This document shows positions 1 through 7,645 of a stretch of 16,348 bases of DNA, in pieces. The notes beneath the pieces were generated by a model that saw only the letters and a list, made by a program, of their open reading frames with translations, had not been told where the DNA came from and made no database searches. This DNA comes from Planctomycetota bacterium (GTDB taxonomy: Bacteria; Planctomycetota; Planctomycetia; Gemmatales; Gemmataceae). The position numbers and the translations under genes were made by a program. The DNA lies in contig JAGWVO010000033.1 of assembly GCA_018970845.1 (NCBI GenBank), forward strand, positions 1 through 16,348, written 5' to 3'. Within the stretch, counting starts at the first letter, position 1. Each line of letters begins with the position of its first letter.

Positions 1-80
1 GGGGCGAAGGTGGCACCCCCCATGGTTGCCAGATGCCAGGGCGAATCAGGACATCGCAGCCAGTTAAGGCCAGGACAAGG

Positions 81-95
81 GGCATGGATCATGCC
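81..95 (-). other. small hairpin downstream of the CotH-malectin gene
   Basis: A perfect 6-bp inverted repeat (GGCATG and CATGCC around a 3-base loop) lies about 15 bases past the stop codon of the minus-strand gene ending at 110. No T-tract follows it on the minus strand, so it is not a canonical intrinsic terminator. It may protect the 3' end or be chance. Nothing else is visible in bases 1-109. Confidence 0.2.
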
Positions 96-109
96 AGGGC
101 CAAGGTTCG

Positions 110-2632
110 TCAAGGCACCGAGCGAACCTCGATGGCCTTGATGGCCGGGCCCACGGGATTGGCCATCAGCTTGATCTCTAGTTCTGTTCCTGTCACATCG
201 ACGATGGACCGGAACCGCCACGGCTTTCCCGCGCCCCCGGCAAGGCTGAAGACATCGACTTTCGAGGCCACTACTTTATCATTAAAAATGATGTCAAAAA
301 GGCGTTTTCCCTTGGCCGAGAAGTCCTCGTTGGTCTCGGCGAATTGCAAAACCACCTCGTAGCGGCCCGGTTGGACCTTGAATTCGTAACCCAGGCCGGT
401 TCTCGCCCAACGCTCGGACATGAGGACATCGCCCTCATGCCCTTCCTGGCGCCAGGCCCGGGTTCCGCCATACTTGAGGAATGGATGGCCGTTTCCCATG
501 TCGGCTTCCCAGGGCACGCCATCATCGTCGGGAACGGCCGGACCGCCGCAGTTGATCCGCCTGACATAGCGCGCCGTCGCGGCCTCGGCGCTGTTGCCGG
601 CCTCCCCAAGGAGGCCGGCGTTGCTTCGCGGCCTGATGAAATAGCGATAGGTGACTCCCTCCCTGGCGTCCTTGTCAAGATAAAACGGCTTTTTCATGTC
701 GCTGATTTCGGCGACCTTCCTGCTTGGGCCATCCTTGCCCTCGCCACGATGCACCTCCACGGCGGTGACGATGGGCTCCATTTCTCCCGACCAGTTGACG
801 AGGATGGCGCCCACCGATCCCCGCGCCTGGAGCCTCGCCGTGTTCAGCGGAGGCTGGACATCGGGAACATCAACCTTGATGTGGCGAGGCGGACCCTCCC
901 GGTTCACGGCGTCAACCGCCCTCACGGCATACCAGACCTGTTGCCTCGGAGGCGGCGTGTTGTCGGAGAACGCCAAGGCGCCGGGAGGCAATTTCGCGAG
1001 AAGGGTGCCGGCCGTGGCCGGAAAACCGTCGGCGGCCCCGCGATGGACCTCGTAACCGGCGACCGCCCGGTCGTCGCTGGCCTGCGTCCACGTGAGGCTC
1101 ACCCTGTAATGCCTCGCGGCGACAGCCTTCAACTCAGGCACAAGTCCGGGCGGCGAGATGTCGGGCACGGCCCGGAAGGGCGCCGCCGCGCCACCGGGCG
1201 GCTCGAAGGCCTTCTTGCCCGACGACTCCACAACCTCGATGTAGTACTCGATTTCCCCACGCGTGGCGGTCCCGGGAATCGTCGCCTTGTACCTGTTTTT
1301 GGAGGTGGGCGCGAGGGGCGCCTCGGAATAGTTCCCTTGGCCCTTGGGCCGCCAGAATAACCGCCCTGCCGAGCGCGAGTCGGCCTTTTCAGGAATGTGC
1401 CTTATGTCGCCGATGACAAGCTCGCTGCCGGCCATGAACTCGCCCGGCGGCATCGCCCGGACGCGCATCCCCTCAAGCTGGCTGGCCAACTGGGAGTCGA
1501 TGCTGGCGGCGCGTTGCGCCACGCGTTGCTTGAGTCCGTCAATCTGGTTGGACAGTCCCGCTCCCGCACCCTTTTCAACCGACTCCGCGGCGGGGGCCAG
1601 CACACCCTTGAGGCCGTCGAGCCTTTGAAATATTTTATCTGTCTTGTATACATCCGACCTGATCTCCGCCATCCGGGTGAGGAAGTGCCTTTTGCCGTCC
1701 GCCGTCTCCATGAGCGACCGGGCGATGAGCCCCTGGAACCCGGGCAAGACCGGGCCGCCCGGATTGCCGAACATCTGGTCCATTCCCGAGGGCATGAACA
1801 CCAATTTCGCCTGTTTCTTGTCATGGTAGATCCGGTAGTTGTTGCGGTTCATCGGGTAACCGTCCCAATCCCATGTCATCGACTCGAGCGCGAGGTAGCT
1901 GGCGAACCGGTCCATGTCGAGTGCCTTGGCCAGCTTTTCCACCCGAGCCTTGTGGTCGGGTTCCCTGGCGGCGGCGACCAGCGACTTGAGGTCGTTCCTG
2001 TCCTTGGCGTCGTCCCGGCTGGAGACCAGTTGGAGCGGTTGGTCGACATCCCTCAGGAATCCGCCGTCGTAGAGGTTGCCGTTCGAATCCCCGAAATGCT
2101 GCCTGAGGAAATACTTGTCGTAGCCTTCCTTCAGGTAATACAAGCCTCTCTTGGTTCCATTGATGGTGACCAGGGCATGGCTGATGCGGGAGGCGGGCAC
2201 CCCGGCTTCCCGGAACAACTCGCCGCAGATGAGTTCGTTGGCATAGCTGGGATCTTGCACCGAATTCGCCAGGTGGAACTTGTCCATGCCATGAAACAGT
2301 TGGTCGCTTCCGAACTTGTTCATGTTGATGGTCAGGCCCGGCTTGCTGTCGATGCCACGCCAACTTCCCGCCGCGCCCTTGATGTGAACCCCTATGTCGG
2401 CATACTCCTTTCCGCCTTGCCTCAGCGTGGCCCGCACATAGGTGCGCGGATCACGCCTCAGCGAGTCGAGATCCGCCTTTGTGATTTCAATGGCAATTTC
2501 CAGAACCTTGGGAGCCTTGAAAAGCGAATCCCGTTGTTCAAGCGCTTTCTTCGTTTGTCCGGTCGAAACGGCGGCCATCATGGCAAGGAGGGCGCAAGCG
2601 GCCGCATGGCGTCGGATCATGGTGGTTCCCAT
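110..2632 (-). CDS. secreted CotH-kinase-like protein with Ig/FN3-like and C-terminal malectin domains
   Basis: This is an exported protein of 840 residues. A signal peptide lies at residues 1-26 (two arginines, then an Ala/Leu/Met-rich core). Residues about 40-340 resemble the CotH kinase family, with a Lys-Glu-Gly-Tyr element near 167, a DWDGY...NRNNY...IY element at 255-269 and a PSGMDQMFG element at 281-289, whose Asp is a candidate metal-binding residue. Residues about 395-490 look like an Ig-like linker domain, and about 493-588 and 592-685 like two FN3-type domains. Residues about 690-840 match the malectin fold (RINCGG start, AETNEDF and GKRLFDI motifs), which in other proteins binds carbohydrate. 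CotH proteins phosphorylate protein substrates in spore coats; the substrate here is unknown. The frame stays open upstream to 2848, but that extension is Arg-rich and precedes the signal peptide, so I start at 2632. ATG at 2620 is an equally good start. It is transcribed divergently from the gene at 2854. Confidence 0.85.
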   Translation of the reverse strand: MGTTMIRRHAAACALLAMMAAVSTGQTKKALEQRDSLFKAPKVLEIAIEITKADLDSLRRDPRTYVRATLRQGGKEYADIGVHIKGAAGSWRGIDSKPGLTINMNKFGSDQLFHGMDKFHLANSVQDPSYANELICGELFREAGVPASRISHALVTINGTKRGLYYLKEGYDKYFLRQHFGDSNGNLYDGGFLRDVDQPLQLVSSRDDAKDRNDLKSLVAAAREPDHKARVEKLAKALDMDRFASYLALESMTWDWDGYPMNRNNYRIYHDKKQAKLVFMPSGMDQMFGNPGGPVLPGFQGLIARSLMETADGKRHFLTRMAEIRSDVYKTDKIFQRLDGLKGVLAPAAESVEKGAGAGLSNQIDGLKQRVAQRAASIDSQLASQLEGMRVRAMPPGEFMAGSELVIGDIRHIPEKADSRSAGRLFWRPKGQGNYSEAPLAPTSKNRYKATIPGTATRGEIEYYIEVVESSGKKAFEPPGGAAAPFRAVPDISPPGLVPELKAVAARHYRVSLTWTQASDDRAVAGYEVHRGAADGFPATAGTLLAKLPPGALAFSDNTPPPRQQVWYAVRAVDAVNREGPPRHIKVDVPDVQPPLNTARLQARGSVGAILVNWSGEMEPIVTAVEVHRGEGKDGPSRKVAEISDMKKPFYLDKDAREGVTYRYFIRPRSNAGLLGEAGNSAEAATARYVRRINCGGPAVPDDDGVPWEADMGNGHPFLKYGGTRAWRQEGHEGDVLMSERWARTGLGYEFKVQPGRYEVVLQFAETNEDFSAKGKRLFDIIFNDKVVASKVDVFSLAGGAGKPWRFRSIVDVTGTELEIKLMANPVGPAIKAIEVRSVP

Positions 2633-2678
2633 TGAGGGAAGATTGGCGCGCGCCCGGGCACGAACCCGGACGGAGTCC

Positions 2679-2706
2679 AGTCTAATTCGGAGAGGACGGC
2701 GGGCAA
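2679..2706 (-). promoter_or_regulatory. candidate sigma70-like promoter for the CotH-malectin gene
   Basis: Read on the minus strand, TTGCCC (2706-2701) and TAGACT (2684-2679) are separated by 16 bases. Each matches four of six consensus positions. A transcript from here would have a leader of about 40 bases before the start at 2632. This is a pattern match only, in a GC-rich genome where the consensus may differ. Confidence 0.25.
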
Positions 2707-2810
2707 ATGGTTGCCGACTGTTTCTGCGCTGCAACCAACAAATAAAAAGATCCGCACATGCCATGCCAGATTTCGAGTGGGCCAGCGCGCGAAACCCGCG
2801 GCCAGTTGCC

Positions 2811-2851
2811 GGAATGAACCGGAACTCCGTGATCAGTCTTTGCGTCAAACC
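2811..2851 (+). repeat. relic copy of an internal segment of the downstream gene
   Basis: These 41 bases match 3178-3218, inside the next gene, at 37 positions with no gaps. Both copies translate to the same motif: GMNRNSVISLCVKP here and GMDRNSVIKLCGKP in the gene. The copies are direct repeats 367 bases apart. The similarity fades on both sides. This copy abuts the downstream start codon at 2854 and is not part of any convincing gene, so it looks like the remnant of a decayed paralogue or a partial tandem duplication. Confidence 0.75.
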
Positions 2852-2853
2852 TT

Positions 2854-3540
2854 ATGATCGCTGTCCGGAAAAGATCACTGCAAAGCCAAGGCGAGACACT
2901 CTTGAGCACAATATCATTCGCGATGGCCGCGGCGCTTGGGGTTGCCGTAATTGTGTACGGCCGCGGGGCCAACCACCTTCCAATCCGACCTTGGAATGAC
3001 TTCAACTTCCCACCGGGGGCATGTCCATATGTCTCCCTTAACTCCGCGGGAAGGCCATCACCATGGTTTCCCAAGGTGAACCTTGGAACCGAGGAATTCC
3101 AAGTTGACACCACCACGCCCGACCGCGCCAAACCGAAAGATGTCGCGGAATCGGACCTTGCCAAGGTCCCGGTGCTTGGAATGGACCGGAACTCCGTGAT
3201 CAAGCTTTGCGGCAAACCCCTTGAGGAAAAAATCTTGCAACCAGGCGATCCGATTTTGGGTGGCATCACCTGGATGCGTTTTCAGGCGGGTGACTACCGG
3301 TTGATTGTCGAAATCGCGCCGAACACCAAAAAAGTCGTGCAAATCTACCACTTCCGGAAAAGGCCGTTCACTGACAGCGAGATAGCCGGCCTTCTCGAGC
3401 GAAACGCGCAAGGCCATCAGTGGAAGGGTGAAAAATTCGCTTGGAAGCGGTCCGATGGCGCCAGTGCCCGCGGTGGAGTGAATCAAGGGGCGGAATCACA
3501 GATCGTCGTCGTTGATCCTTCGTGGAACAAACAACCATGA
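2854..3540 (+). CDS. membrane-anchored or secreted hypothetical protein with a possible SmpA/BamE-like motif
   Basis: I do not recognise this 228-residue protein with certainty. Residues about 17-36 form one hydrophobic segment (signal peptide or N-terminal anchor). A Pro-rich, low-complexity stretch follows to about 105. A compact domain at about 105-185 begins with VLGMDRNSVIKLCGKP and continues with alternating beta-strand patterns (WMRFQ, YRLIVEI, KKVVQIYHF). The GMxxxxVxxLxGxP pattern recalls the small SmpA/OmlA/BamE-type outer-membrane assembly domain, but this is inference. The C-terminal 40 residues are polar. The ATG at 2854 has no clear ribosome-binding site. A TTG at 2902, six bases after AAGGCGAG, would start directly at the hydrophobic segment and is a credible alternative. 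A truncated copy of the core motif lies just upstream at 2811-2851. Confidence 0.7.
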   Translation: MIAVRKRSLQSQGETLLSTISFAMAAALGVAVIVYGRGANHLPIRPWNDFNFPPGACPYVSLNSAGRPSPWFPKVNLGTEEFQVDTTTPDRAKPKDVAESDLAKVPVLGMDRNSVIKLCGKPLEEKILQPGDPILGGITWMRFQAGDYRLIVEIAPNTKKVVQIYHFRKRPFTDSEIAGLLERNAQGHQWKGEKFAWKRSDGASARGGVNQGAESQIVVVDPSWNKQP

Positions 3541-3574
3541 CGAACAAGCCGAATGAAACACCGGGTTCGAATGG

Positions 3575-3605
3575 TTCCCATGGCCAATCGATGGGAATGA
3601 TTTTT
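3575..3605 (+). terminator. weak intrinsic terminator candidate after the gene at 2854-3540
   Basis: TTCCCAT (3575-3581) and ATGGGAA (3591-3597) form a 7-bp stem with a 9-base loop, extendable by one G-U pair. Five T residues follow at 3601-3605, three bases past the stem. The stem is short and only moderately GC-rich, so the call is tentative. It lies 35 bases past the stop codon. Confidence 0.35.
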
Positions 3606-3696
3606 CCGGACCGGATTTCATGAAAGGATGCCAATCGAAACCATCACACATCAACGAAAACTGATTGGCTAATATGTCCCTTATATTGCTTTTGTT

Positions 3697-3725
3697 TTTA
3701 CCTGATTCATTGCGTATTGAATAAT
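3697..3725 (+). promoter_or_regulatory. candidate promoter of the A1-B1-C1-A2-B2-C2-LRR operon
   Basis: TTTACC (3697-3702) and AATAAT (3720-3725) are separated by 17 bases and match the sigma70 consensus at four and five of six positions. The AT-rich setting supports it. Transcription would begin near 3732, giving a leader of roughly 90 bases before the first ATG of A1. No experimental evidence is available. Confidence 0.35.
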
Positions 3726-3747
3726 GACCTGTGAGAATAATGGATAA

Positions 3748-3803
3748 GGTGGAATCGTTGGCCAAGAACATCCAAGCCGCTGCACAATCCTTTTGATTCC
3801 GCC
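3748..3803 (+). promoter_or_regulatory. long-range hairpin in the leader of A1
   Basis: GGTGGAATC (3748-3756) can pair with GATTCCGCC (3795-3803) along nine positions with one G-U pair, enclosing a 38-base loop. The 3' arm ends about 20 bases before the first ATG of A1. Inside the loop, TTGGCCAA (3758-3765) is self-complementary. The element would lie in the 5' leader if the promoter candidate is right. It could affect translation of A1 or be chance; no riboswitch class is recognised. Confidence 0.25.
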
Positions 3804-3824
3804 GATAGTCTCTTGGTGAATGTC

Positions 3825-6272
3825 ATGCTGGAAATGCGGATTCATCACCGATGGTTGGCGATCTTCGCCGCCTTCATTGGCGTTGGTGATGCCGTTCGCG
3901 CCGTGGAACCTCACGAGGCCTTCCTGGAAAAGCACTGCGCCCGCTGCCACGGCCCGGAAAAAATGAAGGGTGAATTGCGGATCGATCGCCTCTCCCGTGA
4001 TTTCAAGACAGGCGCCGACGCGACCCGATGGGCCGAGGTGATCGAGCGCGTCAACGCCGGTGAGATGCCCCCGAAGTCGGAACCGAAGCCCACGCAGCAG
4101 GAAATCGCCGGGTTCGTCACCAAGCTTGACTCCCTGATCAAGGAGGGTCGCGCCTCCCGCATGGGCGCCCGATCTCCGGTCGCCCATTACCGGCTGAGCC
4201 GGAAGGAATACCAAAACACGATCTACGATCTTCTGGGAGTCCGATACGATCCGACCAAGCCGGGCGAACTGAACGCCGACTCCCTGTGGCACGGGTACGA
4301 GAGGCTCGGATCCGAACTCACCCTATCACCTTCCCATGTCGATCGTTACTACCGCGCGGCGGATCTGGTCCTCGACAGGGCCTTTCCGGCCGCGAGCGTT
4401 GACGCCCGCAAGGTCCGCATGACCGCCGCCCAGTTGCGCTACGACGGCGGCAAGCGGCAGCAGGAGGCCCTCGACCGCTTCGGCATCAAGCGCCCGCTGC
4501 GCTACCTCCTCTACCCAGGAAGCGTCCAGAACGCGCTCTCCCCCCACTGGCTGGGCAAGACCGGCCCGGAACACAGCGGCCTGTACAAGCTGCGCATCCA
4601 GGCCAGCGGCATCCGTCCCCCCGGAGGCCAGACGGCCCACCTGAGCATCGGCAAGCGAACCGGGGAGGAAACGGTCGACGGCCTCATCGAAACGGACATC
4701 ACGGCGCCCGAAGACAAGCCTCAGGTCCTCGAGTTCGAGATCTTCCTCGAGATGCCGGTCTCGCTCGACTTCTGCGTGGTGGCCACCGATGTCGTCGACC
4801 GCAGGGCCGGCGCGGCCTTCCGCAACGCGCTCGGCAGCCGCGGAGGCTACATCTTCACTCACAGCAGCGAGACAACGCTCCTGAACCCCAACGCCCCCCA
4901 GATGTTCGATGACAAGGGCAACGGCATCTTCTCCACCGTGCTTCTCGACTGGATCGAATGGGAAGGCCCGATCCAGACGGACGCGGAGAAATCCCGGCGC
5001 AACGACATCCTTCCGCCCAAGGACTCCTCTCCCGAAGTGGCGGCCGAGCACCTCCGGCGTTTCGCTGAAAGGGCGTGGCGAAGACCCGTCCAGCCCGAGG
5101 AACTGTCAAACTACATGAAGTCCTACGCCGACGAGGTCAAGGCGGGTGAAAAGCAACCCGACGCCTACCGGACCGCGCTCCTGGGAGTCCTGACATCCCG
5201 GAACTTCATTTATCACATCGAGGGTGAAACGGCCGCCCGCGACCGCCTGAACGACTGGGAACTTGCCTCGAGGCTTTCCTATTTCCTGTGGAGTTCAATG
5301 CCCGACGCGGCCCTTTTCAAGGCCGCGGGTTCCGGTTCGCTCCAGGGAGACGGCCTCGGCAGGGAAGTCGACCGGATGCTCTCGGACGGCAGGATCAACC
5401 GCTTCATCGACGATTTCCCCAGGCAGTGGCTCCAGTTGCACCGCCTGGGCACCTTCCCGCCCGAAAAGAAGCTCTACCCGAGCTACGACGCTTGGCTCGA
5501 GGCCAGCATGCGGCTGGAACCTGTGGAATATTTCCGGGAAATGTTCGCGAAGAACCTGTCCATCGAGGCGTTCCTCGACTCCGGCTGGACCATGGCCAAC
5601 CCCCGTCTCTGCGACTTCTACGGACTGCCAGCGCCCAGGGGCGGCGGGTTTGAGCGCGTCGCGCTGAATCCCGATGCCCATCGGGGCGGGCTGCTCACGA
5701 TGGGTGCCGTCCTCGGCCTGACATCGGATGGCACGCGCCATCGTCCCGTTCACCGGGGCGTGTGGGTCAGCGAGGCGATCTTCAACAAGACCCCTCCCCC
5801 GCCGCCCGCGAATGTCAGCGCCATCGAGCCCAACCCGCCCAACAGCCCCAAGGCGACCCTTCGCCAGAAACTCGAGGCCCACAGGAACAACGCCAACTGC
5901 GCCGCCTGCCACGCGAAGATCGACCCCCTTGGACTCGCGTGGGACAACTACGACGCCATCGGCCAATGGCGCACGCATGAGAAGGTGCCCCAGGGCACCG
6001 GCAAGGATCCGGCGGTCGATCCCTCCGGAGTGATGCCCGATGGCCGCGAGTTCAAGGACCCCGTCCAGTTCAAGAAGCTTCTGCTCGAGGATCGCGACCG
6101 GTTCCTGCATGCCTTCATCGAGCACCTCGGCACCTACGCCCTGCGGCGCGTGCTGACGGTTGACGACCGTGAATCCATCTCCGTCATCGTGGCGGAGGCC
6201 AGGAAGAACGGATACGGACTCAAGGATGTCGTCCGCGCCGTGGCCCTTTCCGACCTGGTTCGCAAACGCTGA
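3825..6272 (+). CDS. A1: secreted diheme DUF1592-type planctomycete cytochrome protein
   Basis: This protein of 815 residues has a signal peptide (about residues 4-26) and a cytochrome-c-like domain with haem motif CARCH at 38-42. Met 81 in GEMPP is a candidate distal ligand. DUF1587 follows at about 120-185 (YRLSRKEYQNTIYDLLG), then a beta-rich region at about 190-400, DUF1595 at about 406-470, DUF1592 at about 475-600 (NDWELASRLSYFLWS), DUF1588 at about 618-720 with a second haem motif CAACH at 692-696 followed by KIDPLGLAWDNYD, and DUF1585 at about 738-815. All domains of the family are present in the usual order. The family is exported and widespread in Planctomycetota; its reaction is unknown. 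Three starts are possible: TTG at 3813, ATG at 3825 and ATG at 3834, the last beginning right at the signal peptide. None has a strong ribosome-binding site. B1 follows after 14 bases. A2 is its paralogue. Confidence 0.9.
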   Translation: MLEMRIHHRWLAIFAAFIGVGDAVRAVEPHEAFLEKHCARCHGPEKMKGELRIDRLSRDFKTGADATRWAEVIERVNAGEMPPKSEPKPTQQEIAGFVTKLDSLIKEGRASRMGARSPVAHYRLSRKEYQNTIYDLLGVRYDPTKPGELNADSLWHGYERLGSELTLSPSHVDRYYRAADLVLDRAFPAASVDARKVRMTAAQLRYDGGKRQQEALDRFGIKRPLRYLLYPGSVQNALSPHWLGKTGPEHSGLYKLRIQASGIRPPGGQTAHLSIGKRTGEETVDGLIETDITAPEDKPQVLEFEIFLEMPVSLDFCVVATDVVDRRAGAAFRNALGSRGGYIFTHSSETTLLNPNAPQMFDDKGNGIFSTVLLDWIEWEGPIQTDAEKSRRNDILPPKDSSPEVAAEHLRRFAERAWRRPVQPEELSNYMKSYADEVKAGEKQPDAYRTALLGVLTSRNFIYHIEGETAARDRLNDWELASRLSYFLWSSMPDAALFKAAGSGSLQGDGLGREVDRMLSDGRINRFIDDFPRQWLQLHRLGTFPPEKKLYPSYDAWLEASMRLEPVEYFREMFAKNLSIEAFLDSGWTMANPRLCDFYGLPAPRGGGFERVALNPDAHRGGLLTMGAVLGLTSDGTRHRPVHRGVWVSEAIFNKTPPPPPANVSAIEPNPPNSPKATLRQKLEAHRNNANCAACHAKIDPLGLAWDNYDAIGQWRTHEKVPQGTGKDPAVDPSGVMPDGREFKDPVQFKKLLLEDRDRFLHAFIEHLGTYALRRVLTVDDRESISVIVAEARKNGYGLKDVVRAVALSDLVRKR

Positions 6273-6273
6273 C

Positions 6274-6280
6274 AAGGAGA
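6274..6280 (+). promoter_or_regulatory. strong Shine-Dalgarno site setting the GTG start of B1
   Basis: AAGGAGA lies six bases before GTG at 6287. It begins directly after the A1 stop codon and supports the GTG start over the later in-frame ATG codons. The matching site before B2 is AGGAGA at 11451-11456. Confidence 0.8.
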
Positions 6281-6286
6281 CTAGCC

Positions 6287-7645
6287 GTGAGCAATGTCGT
6301 TTCGCAGTCCTGGCTGATCAACCGGCGGCACGCGCTGCGCGCCACGGGAACCTGCATCTCGCTGCCTTTCCTCGAATGCATGGTCTCGGCCAACGCGACC
6401 AGCCAGGAAACCTCCACCCCGAGGCGCAGCGCCTTCATCTACCTCGCCAATGGCGTCCACTCGCTCAACTACCAGATCACGAAGCCGGGAAGGGACTACG
6501 AGTTCTCCCGCTCTCTCAAGCCGCTTGAAAAGCACCGCCAATATGTCACCCCCATCAGCGGGCTGCATCATCCCGGGGCCCTTGGCCACCACCACAACTG
6601 CATCTCGGTTTGGTTGACGGGAGGCAAGCTCGGTCCTTCCGACAAGAACACGATCTCCGTCGACCAGAAGATGGCCGAGGTGACCGCGAAGCACACCCGC
6701 TATCCATCGATGGAGGTGGCCCTTACGGGAGATTCACTGGCTTGGACGGCCGATGGCGTTCGCCTTCCGTCGATGCGCCGCTGCAGCGAGATCTTCGCCT
6801 CGCTTTTCGAGGCTCCCAAGGGTGGAACCGCGGCCCAGCGAAGGTCGCTGCGCCGCAGGGGGAGCGTCCTGGACGCCAACCTCGCGGAAGTTCGCAAGCT
6901 CGAGCAGAAGATGGGCACGGCGGACAAGGGCCGGATGGACCAGTACCTGACTTCGGTCCGCGAGGCTGAGATCCGCACCAGGCGGGCCGACGCCTGGCTC
7001 GACACCCCGCTGCCGACCATCTCCGATTCCGACCGGTCCCGCACGAACAGGGATGTCGCCGCAACCATGGCGGGCGACTACTTCCGCACCGTGTACGACC
7101 TGATCGTCCTGGCCTTCCAGACGGATGTGACCCGCGTGGCCACCTTCAGCCTCGGGGGAGAGGGCGACGCCTTCGCGATTCCCGAAATCGGAATCACCGA
7201 ATCGAGGCACCAACTCAGCCACCATGGCGGAGACGCCGGATACATGGAGAAACTCACCAAGTACGACACCTTCGCGATCGAGCAGTTCAGCTACTTCCTC
7301 ACCCGCCTCGCCGAGACGAAGGATTTGAACGGCAAGCCGCTTCTGGGCACGACGATGGCCCTGTTCGGCAGCGGCATGTCCTACGGCCACAGCCACGGGA
7401 ACGCGAACCTGCCCCTGGTGCTCGCCGGAGGTTCCGACCTCGGGCTCAAGCACGGAAGCCACCTCGACTTCAACCAGGGACACTTCAAGGGCTACCAGCT
7501 CGACAAGCCCGGGGAGCACTATTCCCTGTGCAGCCGGCCGGCGAACACCAACGCCCACATGAGCAACCTTTTGCTCCTGATGGCCCAGCGCATGGGGGTT
7601 GAGGCCGACCGCTTCGGCGACAGCAACCGGATCATCGACCTATGA
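6287..7645 (+). CDS. B1: exported DUF1552 (HXXSHH) protein
   Basis: This 452-residue protein opens with a twin-arginine-like signal (INRRHALRATG at 11-21, then a hydrophobic stretch ending near 32), which suggests folded export by the Tat system. The family-defining HxxSHH motif is H308-S311-H312-H313 (HQLSHH). A second His cluster, LHHP (H94, H95) and HHHNC (101-105), is shared with B2 in the same place. A GSGMSYGHSHGNANLP block near 362-378 is also conserved. These proteins are usually encoded next to DUF1592-type genes. I believe they are related to DUF1501 and alkaline-phosphatase-like folds, which would make the histidines candidate metal ligands, but the substrate is unknown. GTG is chosen as start because of the ribosome-binding site at 6274-6280. 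The stop codon overlaps the C1 start by four bases (ATGA). Confidence 0.9.
   Translation: MSNVVSQSWLINRRHALRATGTCISLPFLECMVSANATSQETSTPRRSAFIYLANGVHSLNYQITKPGRDYEFSRSLKPLEKHRQYVTPISGLHHPGALGHHHNCISVWLTGGKLGPSDKNTISVDQKMAEVTAKHTRYPSMEVALTGDSLAWTADGVRLPSMRRCSEIFASLFEAPKGGTAAQRRSLRRRGSVLDANLAEVRKLEQKMGTADKGRMDQYLTSVREAEIRTRRADAWLDTPLPTISDSDRSRTNRDVAATMAGDYFRTVYDLIVLAFQTDVTRVATFSLGGEGDAFAIPEIGITESRHQLSHHGGDAGYMEKLTKYDTFAIEQFSYFLTRLAETKDLNGKPLLGTTMALFGSGMSYGHSHGNANLPLVLAGGSDLGLKHGSHLDFNQGHFKGYQLDKPGEHYSLCSRPANTNAHMSNLLLLMAQRMGVEADRFGDSNRIIDL

Larger units (their letters stand above)
2633..2853. other. divergent intergenic region
   Basis: These 221 bases separate the minus-strand CotH-malectin gene from the plus-strand hypothetical gene. 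They contain the candidate minus-strand promoter at 2679-2706, a short A-rich patch near 2738-2748 and the degenerate repeat at 2811-2851. Open frames crossing the region on both strands have no recognisable protein character and are treated as chance. Confidence 0.5.
3541..3824. other. AT-richer intergenic control region ahead of the seven-gene cluster
   Basis: No gene is supported in these 284 bases. The stretch from about 3600 to 3745 is markedly richer in A and T than the coding DNA on either side. It contains a weak terminator-like hairpin, a candidate promoter and a leader hairpin, each listed separately. A reverse-strand open frame here has no protein character. The position and composition suit the main control region of the downstream operon. 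Confidence 0.55.

Noticed and set aside
1397..2635. 412-residue open frame antisense to the CotH domain
   Set aside because: No recognisable motif; the opposite strand carries family-specific motifs and a signal peptide.
2633..2848. N-terminal extension of the CotH-malectin frame to a start at 2848
   Set aside because: It would place 72 Arg-rich residues before a clear signal peptide, and it crosses the repeat relic and the likely promoter.
5295..6275. 326-residue open frame antisense to A1
   Set aside because: Lies opposite conserved DUF1592/1588/1585 motifs and the second haem site; composition typical of an antisense shadow.
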